Positions 1-8,929 of a stretch of 64,000 nt of DNA are shown here, one piece after another. Under the pieces are notes generated by a model. It was not told the DNA's origin. It worked only from the letters and a program-made list of their open reading frames with translations, and did no database searches. The stretch comes from UMGS172 sp045587185 (GTDB lineage: Bacteria; Bacillota; Clostridia; Oscillospirales; Acutalibacteraceae), in assembly GCA_045587185.1 (NCBI GenBank), contig JAZNBS010000039.1:1-64000 (forward strand). The letters run 5' to 3'. The translations under genes were made by a program, and so were the position numbers. The stretch's first letter is position 1. Each line of letters starts with the position of its first letter.

Positions 1-11
1 CATTTTAACAA

Positions 12-40
12 TTTACAAATCGCGGAAGATATTGTATAAT
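12..40 (+). promoter_or_regulatory. sigma-A type promoter of the yhaM-like gene
   Basis: A TTTACA -35 box (12-17) and a TATAAT -10 box (35-40) are separated by 17 bases. The expected transcript start is near 47, giving a leader of about 27 nt that carries an AAAGGAG ribosome site just before the ATG at 74. Confidence 0.7.
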
Positions 41-73
41 GATTATAGTACAATATTCCAAAGGAGATTTGTT

Positions 74-1036
74 ATGGATTTTTCTAATAACGGCGTTCAA
101 GACTTATTCTTGATGGTTAAAACGGCCGACCGTAAGGTTACCCAAAAAGGTATGCCTTACCTTGACCTTACTTTATGCGATAAAACGGGCGAGATAACCG
201 CCAAACTGTGGGACTATCACGAGGAGGTTCAGGGTGTTTTTGAACCCGGCACCATCGTTAAAATAAGAGGCGCCGTCAGTCCGTACAACGGTGTGGACCA
301 ACTTCGCGTGGAAAAGATTCGCAAGGCTCTGCCGTCTGACGGTGTTGAACCTTCCGATTTCGTACCGAGTGCCGACGTTAGCGGTGAACGGCTTTACTCT
401 GAACTTTTTAACATTGCCGAAAATTTGGCAAATGATGAGATACGCAAGGTTGTTTGCGATATTTACACCGATTACCGTGAAAAACTTACATATTGGCCTG
501 CCGCTTTCCGTTTGCACCACGCAATTCGCGGCGGACTTTTGTATCACACCTTGTCAATAGTCCGTTTGGCGCAGTCGGTCTGCAAAGTATACCCCTCGAT
601 CAACCCCGATCTGCTTATCGGCGGCGCAATGCTACACGACATCGCCAAGACTGATGAGTTTATTGTCAACGACGCAGGAACAGCAAGCGGATATTCGCTT
701 GAGGGCAACCTTGTCGGCCACCTTGCCAAGGGCGCTATGATAATCGGTAAGTCTTGCGAAAAACTCCAGATTTCAGAAGAAACCAAACTTTTGTTGCAAC
801 ATATGGTGCTTTCTCACCACGGCGAGCCTGAATTTGGTGCCGCAGTAAGACCGATGTTCCTCGAAGCCGAATTGTTGAGCGAACTTGACTTTATGGATGC
901 CCGTATTTATGAATTAACCGAGGCTATCGGCAATGTTGCCGCGGGAGAATACACCAACAAAATGTGGGCACTTGACAACCGAAAGTTTTACAACCACGGA
1001 CGTAACTTGGTTGATACCAAGGCAAATCTTATTTGA
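74..1036 (+). CDS. yhaM: 3'-5' exoribonuclease YhaM family (OB-fold plus HD domain)
   Basis: This 320-residue protein has an N-terminal OB-fold nucleic-acid-binding domain (about residues 8-85) followed by a metal-dependent HD domain (about 140-290). The first metal ligands lie in GGLLYHTLS and MLHDIAKT, with a later SHHGEPEFG motif. This is the arrangement and length of B. subtilis YhaM, a cytoplasmic 3'-to-5' exoribonuclease of RNA turnover that also acts on single-stranded DNA. I start at ATG 74 because AAAGGAG lies 7 bases upstream; the in-frame ATG at 32 overlaps the promoter. It is monocistronic and converges on the murD-led operon with only 14 bases between stops. In Bacillus yhaM neighbours yhaN and yhaO; here homologues of those two lie about 6-9 kb away on the other strand. 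Confidence 0.92.
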   Translation: MDFSNNGVQDLFLMVKTADRKVTQKGMPYLDLTLCDKTGEITAKLWDYHEEVQGVFEPGTIVKIRGAVSPYNGVDQLRVEKIRKALPSDGVEPSDFVPSADVSGERLYSELFNIAENLANDEIRKVVCDIYTDYREKLTYWPAAFRLHHAIRGGLLYHTLSIVRLAQSVCKVYPSINPDLLIGGAMLHDIAKTDEFIVNDAGTASGYSLEGNLVGHLAKGAMIIGKSCEKLQISEETKLLLQHMVLSHHGEPEFGAAVRPMFLEAELLSELDFMDARIYELTEAIGNVAAGEYTNKMWALDNRKFYNHGRNLVDTKANLI

Positions 1037-1050
1037 GCATTGCCTGTGAT

Positions 1051-2319
1051 TTAAAATTTGATGTGTCCCTCATCAAGCATTTTCTGTGCCGCAAGCATTA
1101 TTCCAACCTTGGCCGAGTGGAAATTCAGTCCGCCCTGCATCCAAACGGCAAAAGGCTCACGCAAAGGTGCATCGGCCGAAAGTTCAATAGATGCGCCCAA
1201 AGTAAACGCGCCTGCCGCCATAATAACCTGACTGTCATAACCCGGCATATCACCGGGTTCGGGAGCGGCGAACGAATCAACAGGCGAGCCGCTTTGCAAT
1301 CCGCGGCAAAAGGCGATAAGCCCTTCGGAGTGACCGCATTTTACGGTCTGGATTATATCGGCTCTTGGCTCACTTGACGACGGTGTGACCTCGAAACCAA
1401 GTGTTTCAAAAAGTGAGGCCGTGAACACAGCCGTTTTGACCGCTTCGCCAACAACGTGAGGCGCGTTAAAAAGCCCCATAAACAGTTCCCTTGTGTGACC
1501 CAGAGTTGCGCCGACCTCAAGCCCGACACCGGGTGCGGTCAAGCGGTATCCGCACTGCTCAACAAGGTCGCGTCTGCCCGCAATGTATCCGCCCGTGGGT
1601 GCAATTCCGCCACCGGGGTTTTTAATGAGAGAGCCTGCGATAAGGTCGGCACCGACCTCCAACGGCTCTCTTTTTTCAACAAATTCACCGTAACAGTTGT
1701 CAACCAAAACAAGTGTGTCGGGTGAGAGTTTTTTGACAAGCCCTGCCATTTCACCAATCATTGCCACCGACAAACTCGGCCTCAAACTGTAACCGCGAGA
1801 ACGCTGTATGTAGGCCACTTTATATTTTTTGGACTTTATTTTCTCTTCAATGCCATTCATATCAGGCGTGCCGTCATTCAGCAAATCAACCTGCTCAAAA
1901 TTTATACCGAAATCCTTTAACGAGCCGTCAACATGACCGTCAATACCCAGAACGCCTATCAGAGTGTCATAAGGGCGCCCTGTAAGGCAAAGCATTGAAT
2001 CACCTGGACGCAAAACGCCAAATAGCATAACGTTCAAGGTGTGCGTGCCCGAAGCAAAACTGTGACGGAAAATTGAAGCCTCAGCACCCACACAGTCGGC
2101 AAACACCTGCTCCAAAGTATCTCTGCCGCGGTCGTTATAACCGTAACCGGTTGAAGCCGCAAAGTGTGACTCGGCAACTCCATTATTGACAAATGCGGCC
2201 AACACCTTTTGTTGATTGTACTCGGTTATACCGTCTATTTTTAAAAAACTTTCCGAAGCCTTTAAAAGCGCTTGCTCGGAAGCGTTTTTCAATCTTTCAT
2301 CAATTTTAAAGAAACCCAT
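1051..2319 (-). CDS. Methionine gamma-lyase-like PLP enzyme (aluminium-resistance protein family)
   Basis: The 422-residue protein belongs to the fold-type I PLP family often named methionine gamma-lyase family or aluminium resistance protein (YnbB-like). An N-terminal segment of about 50 residues precedes the motif STGYGYNDRGRD. The predicted PLP lysine sits in AGSLIKNPGGG, and the conserved HSFASGTHT segment follows the cofactor-binding pattern. It probably cleaves or rearranges a sulphur amino acid or a related substrate, but the true substrate of this family is not settled. It is the last gene of the operon starting at murD, 12 bases after the GNAT gene. Family membership is firm; the reaction is inferred. 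Confidence 0.85.
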   Translation of the reverse strand: MGFFKIDERLKNASEQALLKASESFLKIDGITEYNQQKVLAAFVNNGVAESHFAASTGYGYNDRGRDTLEQVFADCVGAEASIFRHSFASGTHTLNVMLFGVLRPGDSMLCLTGRPYDTLIGVLGIDGHVDGSLKDFGINFEQVDLLNDGTPDMNGIEEKIKSKKYKVAYIQRSRGYSLRPSLSVAMIGEMAGLVKKLSPDTLVLVDNCYGEFVEKREPLEVGADLIAGSLIKNPGGGIAPTGGYIAGRRDLVEQCGYRLTAPGVGLEVGATLGHTRELFMGLFNAPHVVGEAVKTAVFTASLFETLGFEVTPSSSEPRADIIQTVKCGHSEGLIAFCRGLQSGSPVDSFAAPEPGDMPGYDSQVIMAAGAFTLGASIELSADAPLREPFAVWMQGGLNFHSAKVGIMLAAQKMLDEGHIKF

Positions 2320-2331
2320 TTTAACTCTCTC

Positions 2332-3048
2332 CTAAAACCTTAAAACGGCCACATTTTCAATTCTTTTAAAACCGTTTTTTATGTAGAATTCACCCGCATT
2401 ATTTGTTGCGGCCAACACCCTTGTTGCGGGGTGTTTTTTCTTTATATTGCTTAAAAGCACGCTCAACGCACGGCTTCCCCGACCGCTTCTCCGACCGTCA
2501 TAACCGGTTGCAACGCCCGTTATCAGAGTACAATATTCCGTAACAAAACCTGCAACCGCAACCGCACCGTCAAGCAAAGCATACTCAGCAGAATTGTGGT
2601 TGAACCGAGCACAAAAATCGGTATACCAATATTCAAACGGCGGTAGCGCAATATCTCCGTCCTCGCCACTTTTCAAGATTGAATATACGTCTGACACTTT
2701 GCCGTGACCGTCAATGGGCACACACTCTGTGACCTTGAAAAGTTCATAGAGTTCCGAAATCCGAGCACTCTGAGGATTTAAACTTTCGGCTGTATCACAA
2801 TAGCAGAAAACTGTGGCCGAAAGGAATGAAAAGTATGAATTCAATTCCTCAAAATCAGCACCCTCAGAAGTCAATAGCGAGTACGACCCGTCCATTCCAC
2901 CGAAAACCGCCGTTATTTTGCCATCAATTTTCTGAGTGAAAATATCAACACCCACACTGCCGCAATAAACGTTATAAAGCGCCTCTATCCTTGCTGTTAC
3001 AACGTTTTCGGGCAATTTTTCGGGCATTTTTTTGCAACGCTCAATCAC
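2332..3048 (-). CDS. GNAT family N-acetyltransferase
   Basis: A 238-residue protein whose C-terminal half carries the GNAT acetyl-CoA pyrophosphate-binding pattern: a beta strand VATGYD, then the R/Q-x-x-G-x-G/A-like loop RRSGRGSRA, and a late NGFKRIE motif typical of the last strand. The N-terminal half has no motif I recognise and may be a divergent GNAT half, so a tandem double-GNAT is possible. The start overlaps the stop of the upstream M42 gene by 4 bases (ATGA), so translation is likely coupled. The substrate is unknown; the neighbours suggest amino-acid or peptide metabolism, which is inference. Confidence 0.75.
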   Translation of the reverse strand: MIERCKKMPEKLPENVVTARIEALYNVYCGSVGVDIFTQKIDGKITAVFGGMDGSYSLLTSEGADFEELNSYFSFLSATVFCYCDTAESLNPQSARISELYELFKVTECVPIDGHGKVSDVYSILKSGEDGDIALPPFEYWYTDFCARFNHNSAEYALLDGAVAVAGFVTEYCTLITGVATGYDGRRSGRGSRALSVLLSNIKKKHPATRVLAATNNAGEFYIKNGFKRIENVAVLRF

Positions 3049-4064
3049 TCAAACTCACCTGATGCCATTTTCATTATCATAACTTCGGCAAGGTCACGCA
3101 CTGCCTTGACATCCGAAACAGACGCGACACAGGACGCCGAATGGATGTATCGGCAAGGCACCGACAAGGCAATGGTCCTCACGCCGTCGGCCGTCTGATG
3201 TATGCCTGCAGCGTTGTTTCCTCCCGCAACATAAGCCTTTATCTGGTGGGCTATGCCGTTTTCTTGAGCAATATCCAATGCCTTGTCAAACAAAACCTTG
3301 TCATACATTGTACCCTTGTCCATAAACGAGACAACAGCACCTTTGCCTACTTTACATACCTTTTTATCCTCAGCAACACCACCGATATCGGCGGCGGTGG
3401 TGGACTCAAGTACAACGGCATATTCAGGCTCGACCGCAAAAGTCGCAGTCCTTGCGCCGTGACCTATCTCCTCCATCACCGAAAATACTGCATAAAAATC
3501 ATATTCGGGGTCACCGTTGATAATATCAATAAGAGCCCAACAACCTGCGCGGTCATCAAGTGCCTTGGACACAACAAGGTCACCCAGTTGTTCAAAGCCC
3601 TCGTCAAAAACGGCGCAGTCACCCAGACTGACCACTGCTGAAGCCTCCTCAAACGAGGACGCACCAATGTCGATATAAAGCGAATCTTTATCGGGCATTT
3701 TATCCCTTTGGTCACCCTCAAGCAGGTGGATTGGTTTTGAACTTATGACACCCACCGTGCCGTTTTCAAAACGCACCCGTCGAGCCAACAGGACACCCGT
3801 CATAATACCGCCGACGGTGGTGAATTTCAACATTCCGTCAGAGGTGATATAGTGCACAATAAAGCCAACCTCATCCATATGGGCATCGGCCATAACCTTT
3901 TTGACGGCCCTTTTCTTGCCTTTCACAAATGCAATTATATTGCCCAGTGCATCGACCTTGACCTCGGCCTTATCCTTAATCTTTTCGATTATATAGCGTC
4001 TGACGGCATCTTCTCTGCCCGAAACGCCCTGTAACTCACACAAAGTTTTGAGTTGTTCCATCAC
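3045..4064 (-). CDS. M42 family aminopeptidase (FrvX/glutamyl aminopeptidase-like)
   Basis: This 339-residue protein is a cytoplasmic di-metal aminopeptidase of family M42, which forms large tetrahedral assemblies and trims peptides. All expected ligands are visible: DAHMDEVGF (His and Asp), ALDDRAGC (bridging Asp), MEEIGHGARTA (general base and ligand Glu), LESTTAADIGG (Asp), and a late His in CRYIHSAS. It lies in the murD operon directly after a second M42 gene with which it shares a 4-base ATGA overlap. The two are clearly paralogous but diverged, so they probably differ in side-chain specificity or form mixed assemblies. Confidence 0.9.
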   Translation of the reverse strand: MMEQLKTLCELQGVSGREDAVRRYIIEKIKDKAEVKVDALGNIIAFVKGKKRAVKKVMADAHMDEVGFIVHYITSDGMLKFTTVGGIMTGVLLARRVRFENGTVGVISSKPIHLLEGDQRDKMPDKDSLYIDIGASSFEEASAVVSLGDCAVFDEGFEQLGDLVVSKALDDRAGCWALIDIINGDPEYDFYAVFSVMEEIGHGARTATFAVEPEYAVVLESTTAADIGGVAEDKKVCKVGKGAVVSFMDKGTMYDKVLFDKALDIAQENGIAHQIKAYVAGGNNAAGIHQTADGVRTIALSVPCRYIHSASCVASVSDVKAVRDLAEVMIMKMASGEFE

Positions 4065-5062
4065 ATTTCCTCTTTAAGTTTGATATACTCGGCCAAAATT
4101 TCCGCCACCGACACGATGTCGGCAGTATCAACTACCTCAACTGGGGTATGCATATTGCGAAGAGGTATTGACAAAAGTCCCGTGGGGACACCCGAACGTG
4201 TGAAGGCGATGTGGTCGGCATTCGTACCTGTTTTTCCGCCCATAACCTCGTACTGATATTTGATTCCCTTACTTTCGGCAGCCTTTTTCAAACCGTCGGT
4301 CACCTTTTTTGACAAAAGCGGTGATATGCCAAGCATTGCGCCGTCTGACAATGTTCCTGTCTTTTGAGAAGCAATGTCGGGAGCGTTGCCGAAACTTACA
4401 TCGACCGCAACAGCCTCATCGGGGAACACTTTGAACGCCTTGGTCTTAGCCCCCATACCGCCTATTTCCTCGGCATCGCTCAAAAGAAACACCACGTTAC
4501 ACGGCAGTTCTTTTCCGCTCAGCAATTCGGCGCAATAAATAAGCGAAGCACAGCCCGCTCGGTCGTCCAGCGATTTCGCCGTAACGCGACCCGAAAGCAA
4601 ATTCTCAAAAGACTGGTCAAACGTGATGCGGTCACCTACCGAAATTATATCACTCGCCCTGTCACCAAGTCCCGTGTCAATATACATATCTTCGATTTTA
4701 AGAACCTTGTCGTCATTGTCAAGGTGGGGCGGCACACTGCAAAATACTCCCCTCACCTTTTCTTTGCCGTGAACCGTAACCCTCATTCCTGCCAGCATTC
4801 TTCGGTCAATTCCGCCGATGTTGGATATTTTGAGGAATCCGTTGTCAATGGTTGTGACCACCATACCAACCTCGTCAATATGCGCGTCAAACATAACGGT
4901 ATAATCGCTATTACCCTTTATAAAGCCAAGAATATTGTTTCCCTCACGACTCACCTCGACATATTTTGAAAGATACTTTTCTGCAACATTCAAAGCATCA
5001 TATACACCGCCAAGTCCATCGGCTTCACAAAGTTCTTTTAAAATTTTAATAAAATCGGCCAT
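4061..5062 (-). CDS. M42 family aminopeptidase, second tandem paralogue
   Basis: The 333-residue product has the full set of M42 motifs: FDAHIDEVGM, SLDDRAGC, SDAEEIGGMGAK, VDVSFGNAPD and a C-terminal LRNMHTPVE. The family acts in the cytoplasm on free peptides or, in some clades annotated as endoglucanase M, has been named as a cellulase without good evidence; peptidase is the better reading. It starts 10 bases after the murD stop and overlaps the next M42 gene. A peptidase pair beside murD suggests peptide recycling, possibly of wall peptides, but that is inference. Confidence 0.9.
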   Translation of the reverse strand: MADFIKILKELCEADGLGGVYDALNVAEKYLSKYVEVSREGNNILGFIKGNSDYTVMFDAHIDEVGMVVTTIDNGFLKISNIGGIDRRMLAGMRVTVHGKEKVRGVFCSVPPHLDNDDKVLKIEDMYIDTGLGDRASDIISVGDRITFDQSFENLLSGRVTAKSLDDRAGCASLIYCAELLSGKELPCNVVFLLSDAEEIGGMGAKTKAFKVFPDEAVAVDVSFGNAPDIASQKTGTLSDGAMLGISPLLSKKVTDGLKKAAESKGIKYQYEVMGGKTGTNADHIAFTRSGVPTGLLSIPLRNMHTPVEVVDTADIVSVAEILAEYIKLKEEM

Positions 5063-5072
5063 AATTTCTCCA

Positions 5073-6455
5073 TCACAGTTTTTCTACAAGTTCCTTAAAA
5101 TGCTTGCCCCGTGCAACAAAGTTTGGATAGGCATCAAAACTTGCACAGGCTGGGCTCAATGCCACGATATCTCCCGGCACCGCCATTTCGTGAGCAACCA
5201 TAACCGCCTCGCGGAAATCGTTTACACGTACAATTTTGGGATTATTGACCTTATATTTCTCGTAAGACTTGACCGCCGCCTCTATCTTATCGGCAGTAGG
5301 GCCGTTGAGGATGAGAAGTTTAACCTTTTCGGCAACATACGGAGCCATGGGTTCAAACGGAATTTGCTTATCATAACCGCCCGCAAGCAAAATTACCTTT
5401 TGCTTGAATGCTTTTAAACAGGCAATGGTACGTGTGGGGCTTGACGCTATGGAATCGTTATAATACCTGACACCCTCAACCTCCCGAACAAATTCGATTC
5501 GGTGCTCAACGCCCTTGAATTCGTGCGCAACTTTTACAATACTGTCAGCGCCGACATAACCCCACACCGCCGAAATTGCGGCAAGGTAGTTTTCAACATT
5601 GTGGTCACCCACAATGGCAATATCATCTTTGTGCAAAAGCGGTACCGATATTCCGCGGTAGGACAGGTTTAGATAACCGTCCTCCCCAAGCCACGCGCCG
5701 TTTTTGACAGCACTTTTCATAGAAAAATGCATTTTCTGACCTCTGACATCATCGGAAAAACTTTTGGTAATATCATTATCGGTGTTGAGAACGGTGCGTG
5801 AAAAAGCGTTCTGGTGCAACAAAATATTCTTCTTTGCGCCTACATACTCATCCATATCCTTGTGAACATCAAGATGGTTGGGCGCAACATTGGTAACAAC
5901 CGCAACATCGGGACCTTTTCTCATTGAGATAAGTTGGAATGAGGACAACTCAACAACGACAAAATCATCCTCAGTGATGTTTTCAATCTCAGGAAGCAAC
6001 GGTTTGCCGATGTTTCCGCCCACAAATACATTCTTACCCTCTGCCTTGAGCATTTCGGCAATCAAGGTGGTGGTGGTGGTCTTGCCATCAGAACCCGTTA
6101 CGGCAAAAATGGTTGCGGGACAAAGGTCAAAAAACACTTCCATCTCACTTGTGACGGCAATTCCGTTGGCTCTGGCCTTTTTGAGTTCAGGCAAGTCAAA
6201 CTGCATTCCGGGAGTGCGGAATATCATATCTACCTCAAGATTTTCGAGATAGTTTGAACCAAGTCTTAACTCGGCGCCCTGCCGTTCAAGTCTATCGGCT
6301 ATATCACCAATCTGCTCACGGCTTCGACGGTCGCAGGCAACAACGCGAGCACCCATCTTCAAAAATTTTTCAATAAGCGGTGTGTTGCTCACACCAATAC
6401 CGCACATTGCGATACGCTTGCCTTGAATCTGTTGGAAAAACTGCTTGCAATCCAT
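5073..6455 (-). CDS. murD: UDP-N-acetylmuramoyl-L-alanine--D-glutamate ligase
   Basis: MurD adds D-glutamate to UDP-MurNAc-L-Ala in cytoplasmic peptidoglycan precursor synthesis. The 460-residue length is normal. An N-terminal Rossmann-like UDP-binding domain (from GKRIAMCGIGVSN, about residue 12) is followed by the ATP P-loop GSDGKTTTTT (about 121-130), the central-domain motif NVAPNHLDVH, and the C-terminal domain with LLAGGYDK and ALSPACASFD. It heads a five-gene operon and has its own promoter. It is not in a dcw cluster, which is common in Clostridia with scattered mur genes. Confidence 0.97.
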   Translation of the reverse strand: MDCKQFFQQIQGKRIAMCGIGVSNTPLIEKFLKMGARVVACDRRSREQIGDIADRLERQGAELRLGSNYLENLEVDMIFRTPGMQFDLPELKKARANGIAVTSEMEVFFDLCPATIFAVTGSDGKTTTTTLIAEMLKAEGKNVFVGGNIGKPLLPEIENITEDDFVVVELSSFQLISMRKGPDVAVVTNVAPNHLDVHKDMDEYVGAKKNILLHQNAFSRTVLNTDNDITKSFSDDVRGQKMHFSMKSAVKNGAWLGEDGYLNLSYRGISVPLLHKDDIAIVGDHNVENYLAAISAVWGYVGADSIVKVAHEFKGVEHRIEFVREVEGVRYYNDSIASSPTRTIACLKAFKQKVILLAGGYDKQIPFEPMAPYVAEKVKLLILNGPTADKIEAAVKSYEKYKVNNPKIVRVNDFREAVMVAHEMAVPGDIVALSPACASFDAYPNFVARGKHFKELVEKL

Positions 6456-6508
6456 ACTTCACGACTCCTTTATATGTAAGTGGCATTTTCTTTGAACATA
6501 TATATTTT

Positions 6509-6537
6509 ATTATACTTTTTCTTTTGCAAAATATCAA
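6509..6537 (-). promoter_or_regulatory. promoter of the murD operon
   Basis: On the minus strand a TTGATA -35 box (6532-6537) and a perfect TATAAT -10 box (6509-6514) are spaced by 17 bases. The start of transcription would be near 6502. An AGGAG ribosome site precedes the murD ATG. Confidence 0.75.
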
Positions 6538-6604
6538 TACAAACAGACACATAAATTCAAAAGATATAAACTTTCTGCAACATATCGTCTCGAAAATCAT
6601 AAGA

Positions 6605-6631
6605 AAAAGCCGAGACTGAATCTCGGCTTTT
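6605..6631 (-). terminator. intrinsic terminator of the LRR-nth-SbcD/SbcC-like operon
   Basis: An 11-base stem with a 5-base loop (AAAAGCCGAGA / TCTCGGCTTTT) is followed on the minus strand by a U-rich run. It lies 10 bases past the stop of the SbcC-like gene. Confidence 0.85.
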
Positions 6632-6640
6632 GTAAAAATT

Positions 6641-8929
6641 TTAACAACGACTGCTGTGACATGTAAGATAAACTATCTGACGTTGTTGGCTCAGTTTTTT
6701 GAGCAACTGCATCGCATCTTTCAGACGCTCATCATCAAGGTTGACAAACGGGTCGTCCAATATCAGTGCGACCTCGGTCTCGCCAAAAAGAGCATCACTG
6801 AGGCTCAGTCGCATTGCAATGTCCAACATATCCTTAATACCTGTGCTAAAACAGTTGCGTGCCCTTGCCGATCCCTCTCGGTCAAGACGCACTCCCAGTT
6901 CGGTGTCCACAAAACATTCGTTTACGTCAACGCCCAAAACTTCAATATATTTTCTGAAACCGTCTACCACCTTGTCCAAATACCTCATTGAAAGGTCTTC
7001 TTTGGCTCTTGTCATAAGTTCAAGCGTCAATGACAATATCTTGTACTTTTCCAATGACTCGCGGTGTTGTTCTTTGAGGTTTTCAAGTTGTTCCTCGTTC
7101 TCGGCACAAAGTTGCAACTGTGCTAGCAGACTCTCCTCTGTTAACTTAAGTTCAACCTTTTTCTGACCGACTGCATCTATCAAAGACAGCAATTCAGTCT
7201 CTTTTTTCAACAGTCCGTCACGGTCAGGTACATCTTCCTCATGCGGTATTTCCTTCACTTCAGGCATTTCGGAAAGTTTTTTCTCAACAAGTGCAAGTTC
7301 ACTCAAAAGTCTTGCCGACTCGTCGGCATCCTTTCTTGCCTGTGCCAATCGCTCGGGATATTCTCCCAAATTTTTCGGAGCATACCACTTAAAAAACGCA
7401 TCAAGATCGGCAAAAAGTTCCGAAATTTCTTCCCTTTGCTCGTTTATACTGTCATTACGTCGGCTGACAGATTGTTCAACACGCTCAAGGTCACGCAACC
7501 CTTGTGAAATTTTCTCAAGCGTTTTCTCGGTCGTTTCCTCTGAGCGAAAACCTGCCAAGAAACCGTCAACAACCTCTGTCAACTGCTCTATCTCGGTCTG
7601 CAGTGCGTTATATTGGGCTATCAATGCCGATTTATCAACCGAAGACGTCCCCGAAGCAATCATATTTTTCAAATAAATAAACCCTGTTACACCGAGCGTC
7701 ACAACGCCCAATGCTAACATAATTATACCCGCCATGGTCTGCCACACAAGTGTCAGACTGCCGAGAGCTATCAAAAAAACGGCGCTTGCAAGCAACCACT
7801 TGGACGATTTGCTTTGGGTCTGCGGTGCAGTTACAGGGCCACACATATGCACGCTCATAGCCTCTGCCTTGGCTTTCAACTGCGCAAGTCTTGAGAACGA
7901 ATCCTTCGCCTCATCGACCTTCTGTTTGGACGGCACATCCTCACCGAAAAATTCTTTGAGTTTTTCAAGTTCCTCTCGGTCGGTATTGTCGGACTCAAGT
8001 GCCATCATTTTTGCCTGTGCCGATTTGAGCGAATCAACCTTTCCCTCGGCCTTTTTCAACTCATCAACCGTTGCGAACCCATTGGGATAGCGCAACTTTA
8101 AGTTGTCTAGCGCCATTCTTATTTCTCGCAACGACTTTTCGGTATCACTGCGTTGTTTTGCCTCGCTCTGCAAAGCGGCAGCATCCGAAGCGGCGGTTAT
8201 CTGCCTGCGCAGTTGTTCCTTTTCGGTCTCAAGTTTTTGAGCCTTAATGTTAAGATAAGACAATTCGGATTTTATCCTGTCAAGTTCCTTGACAGCAATA
8301 TCTGCATCGTTGAGCGTTTTCTGAAGTTTCTGAATCTTGCGGTCAAGGTCGGCTATCTCTCCCCTTGCACCGTTTGAAACACTGTAAAACTTTGCTCTTT
8401 TTTCAAGTGCTTTTACAGCGTCCTCAAAATTGCCGAGGTCATCACTGCTTTCAAGCAACCCTGAAAGTTTTGTTCTGATATCGTTGCTCATTTGGGTCCA
8501 CATTTCGACCTGCGGAACATACACACTGCGTTCAAAACTCTGCGCATCAAGGCCGAAAAGTTCAATACCCAGTTCACTTGAAAAATCTGTGCTTTCGGTC
8601 ATTGAGTCAAGGTCAAAAAGTTTGAAAGTGTCCTGATTTTCACGTTGACCGAAGGTGCGTTCAACACGGTATTTTTTGCCGTTGTGTTCAAAGTCAAGCC
8701 GTCCGCCGAAAACACCGCCTTGCCAAGGGTTAAATTTCATCCGCTCGTTGGTGTCAACACTGCGGCCTGCTCTTTTTGGCAGACCGTAAAACATCGCTTT
8801 TAAAAATGCGGCAAGCGTTGATTTACCAAAACCGTTTTCTTCCTTTATAACGGTAAGACCTTGGTCAAACTCCCGTTCAAATTCACTTAACGTGCCGAAG
8901 TTTCTGACACTGCATTTTAAAAGTTTCAT
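6641..8929 (-). CDS. SbcC/RecN-like ATPase (YhaN family) with central membrane hairpin
   Basis: The 762-residue protein has an N-terminal P-loop (NGFGKST, about residue 30), long coiled coils, and a C-terminal ABC-type Walker B and D-loop (LILDDPFVNLDDERL). That is the split-ATPase plan of SbcC/Rad50. A hydrophobic pair of segments at about residues 378-425 sits in the middle of the coiled coil where SbcC has a zinc hook, so this is the YhaN-like, possibly membrane-tethered type. The start is ATG 8929, which shares one base with the stop of the upstream nuclease gene (TGATG); an upstream in-frame start is less likely. With the adjacent phosphoesterase it probably forms an SbcCD-like nuclease for DNA ends or hairpins. 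Confidence 0.85.
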   Translation of the reverse strand: MKLLKCSVRNFGTLSEFEREFDQGLTVIKEENGFGKSTLAAFLKAMFYGLPKRAGRSVDTNERMKFNPWQGGVFGGRLDFEHNGKKYRVERTFGQRENQDTFKLFDLDSMTESTDFSSELGIELFGLDAQSFERSVYVPQVEMWTQMSNDIRTKLSGLLESSDDLGNFEDAVKALEKRAKFYSVSNGARGEIADLDRKIQKLQKTLNDADIAVKELDRIKSELSYLNIKAQKLETEKEQLRRQITAASDAAALQSEAKQRSDTEKSLREIRMALDNLKLRYPNGFATVDELKKAEGKVDSLKSAQAKMMALESDNTDREELEKLKEFFGEDVPSKQKVDEAKDSFSRLAQLKAKAEAMSVHMCGPVTAPQTQSKSSKWLLASAVFLIALGSLTLVWQTMAGIIMLALGVVTLGVTGFIYLKNMIASGTSSVDKSALIAQYNALQTEIEQLTEVVDGFLAGFRSEETTEKTLEKISQGLRDLERVEQSVSRRNDSINEQREEISELFADLDAFFKWYAPKNLGEYPERLAQARKDADESARLLSELALVEKKLSEMPEVKEIPHEEDVPDRDGLLKKETELLSLIDAVGQKKVELKLTEESLLAQLQLCAENEEQLENLKEQHRESLEKYKILSLTLELMTRAKEDLSMRYLDKVVDGFRKYIEVLGVDVNECFVDTELGVRLDREGSARARNCFSTGIKDMLDIAMRLSLSDALFGETEVALILDDPFVNLDDERLKDAMQLLKKLSQQRQIVYLTCHSSRC

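Noticed and set aside
5878..6252. A Ser/Thr-rich open frame on the + strand opposite murD.
   Set aside because: It is antisense to the P-loop region of murD and has no start signal or homologue I can name.
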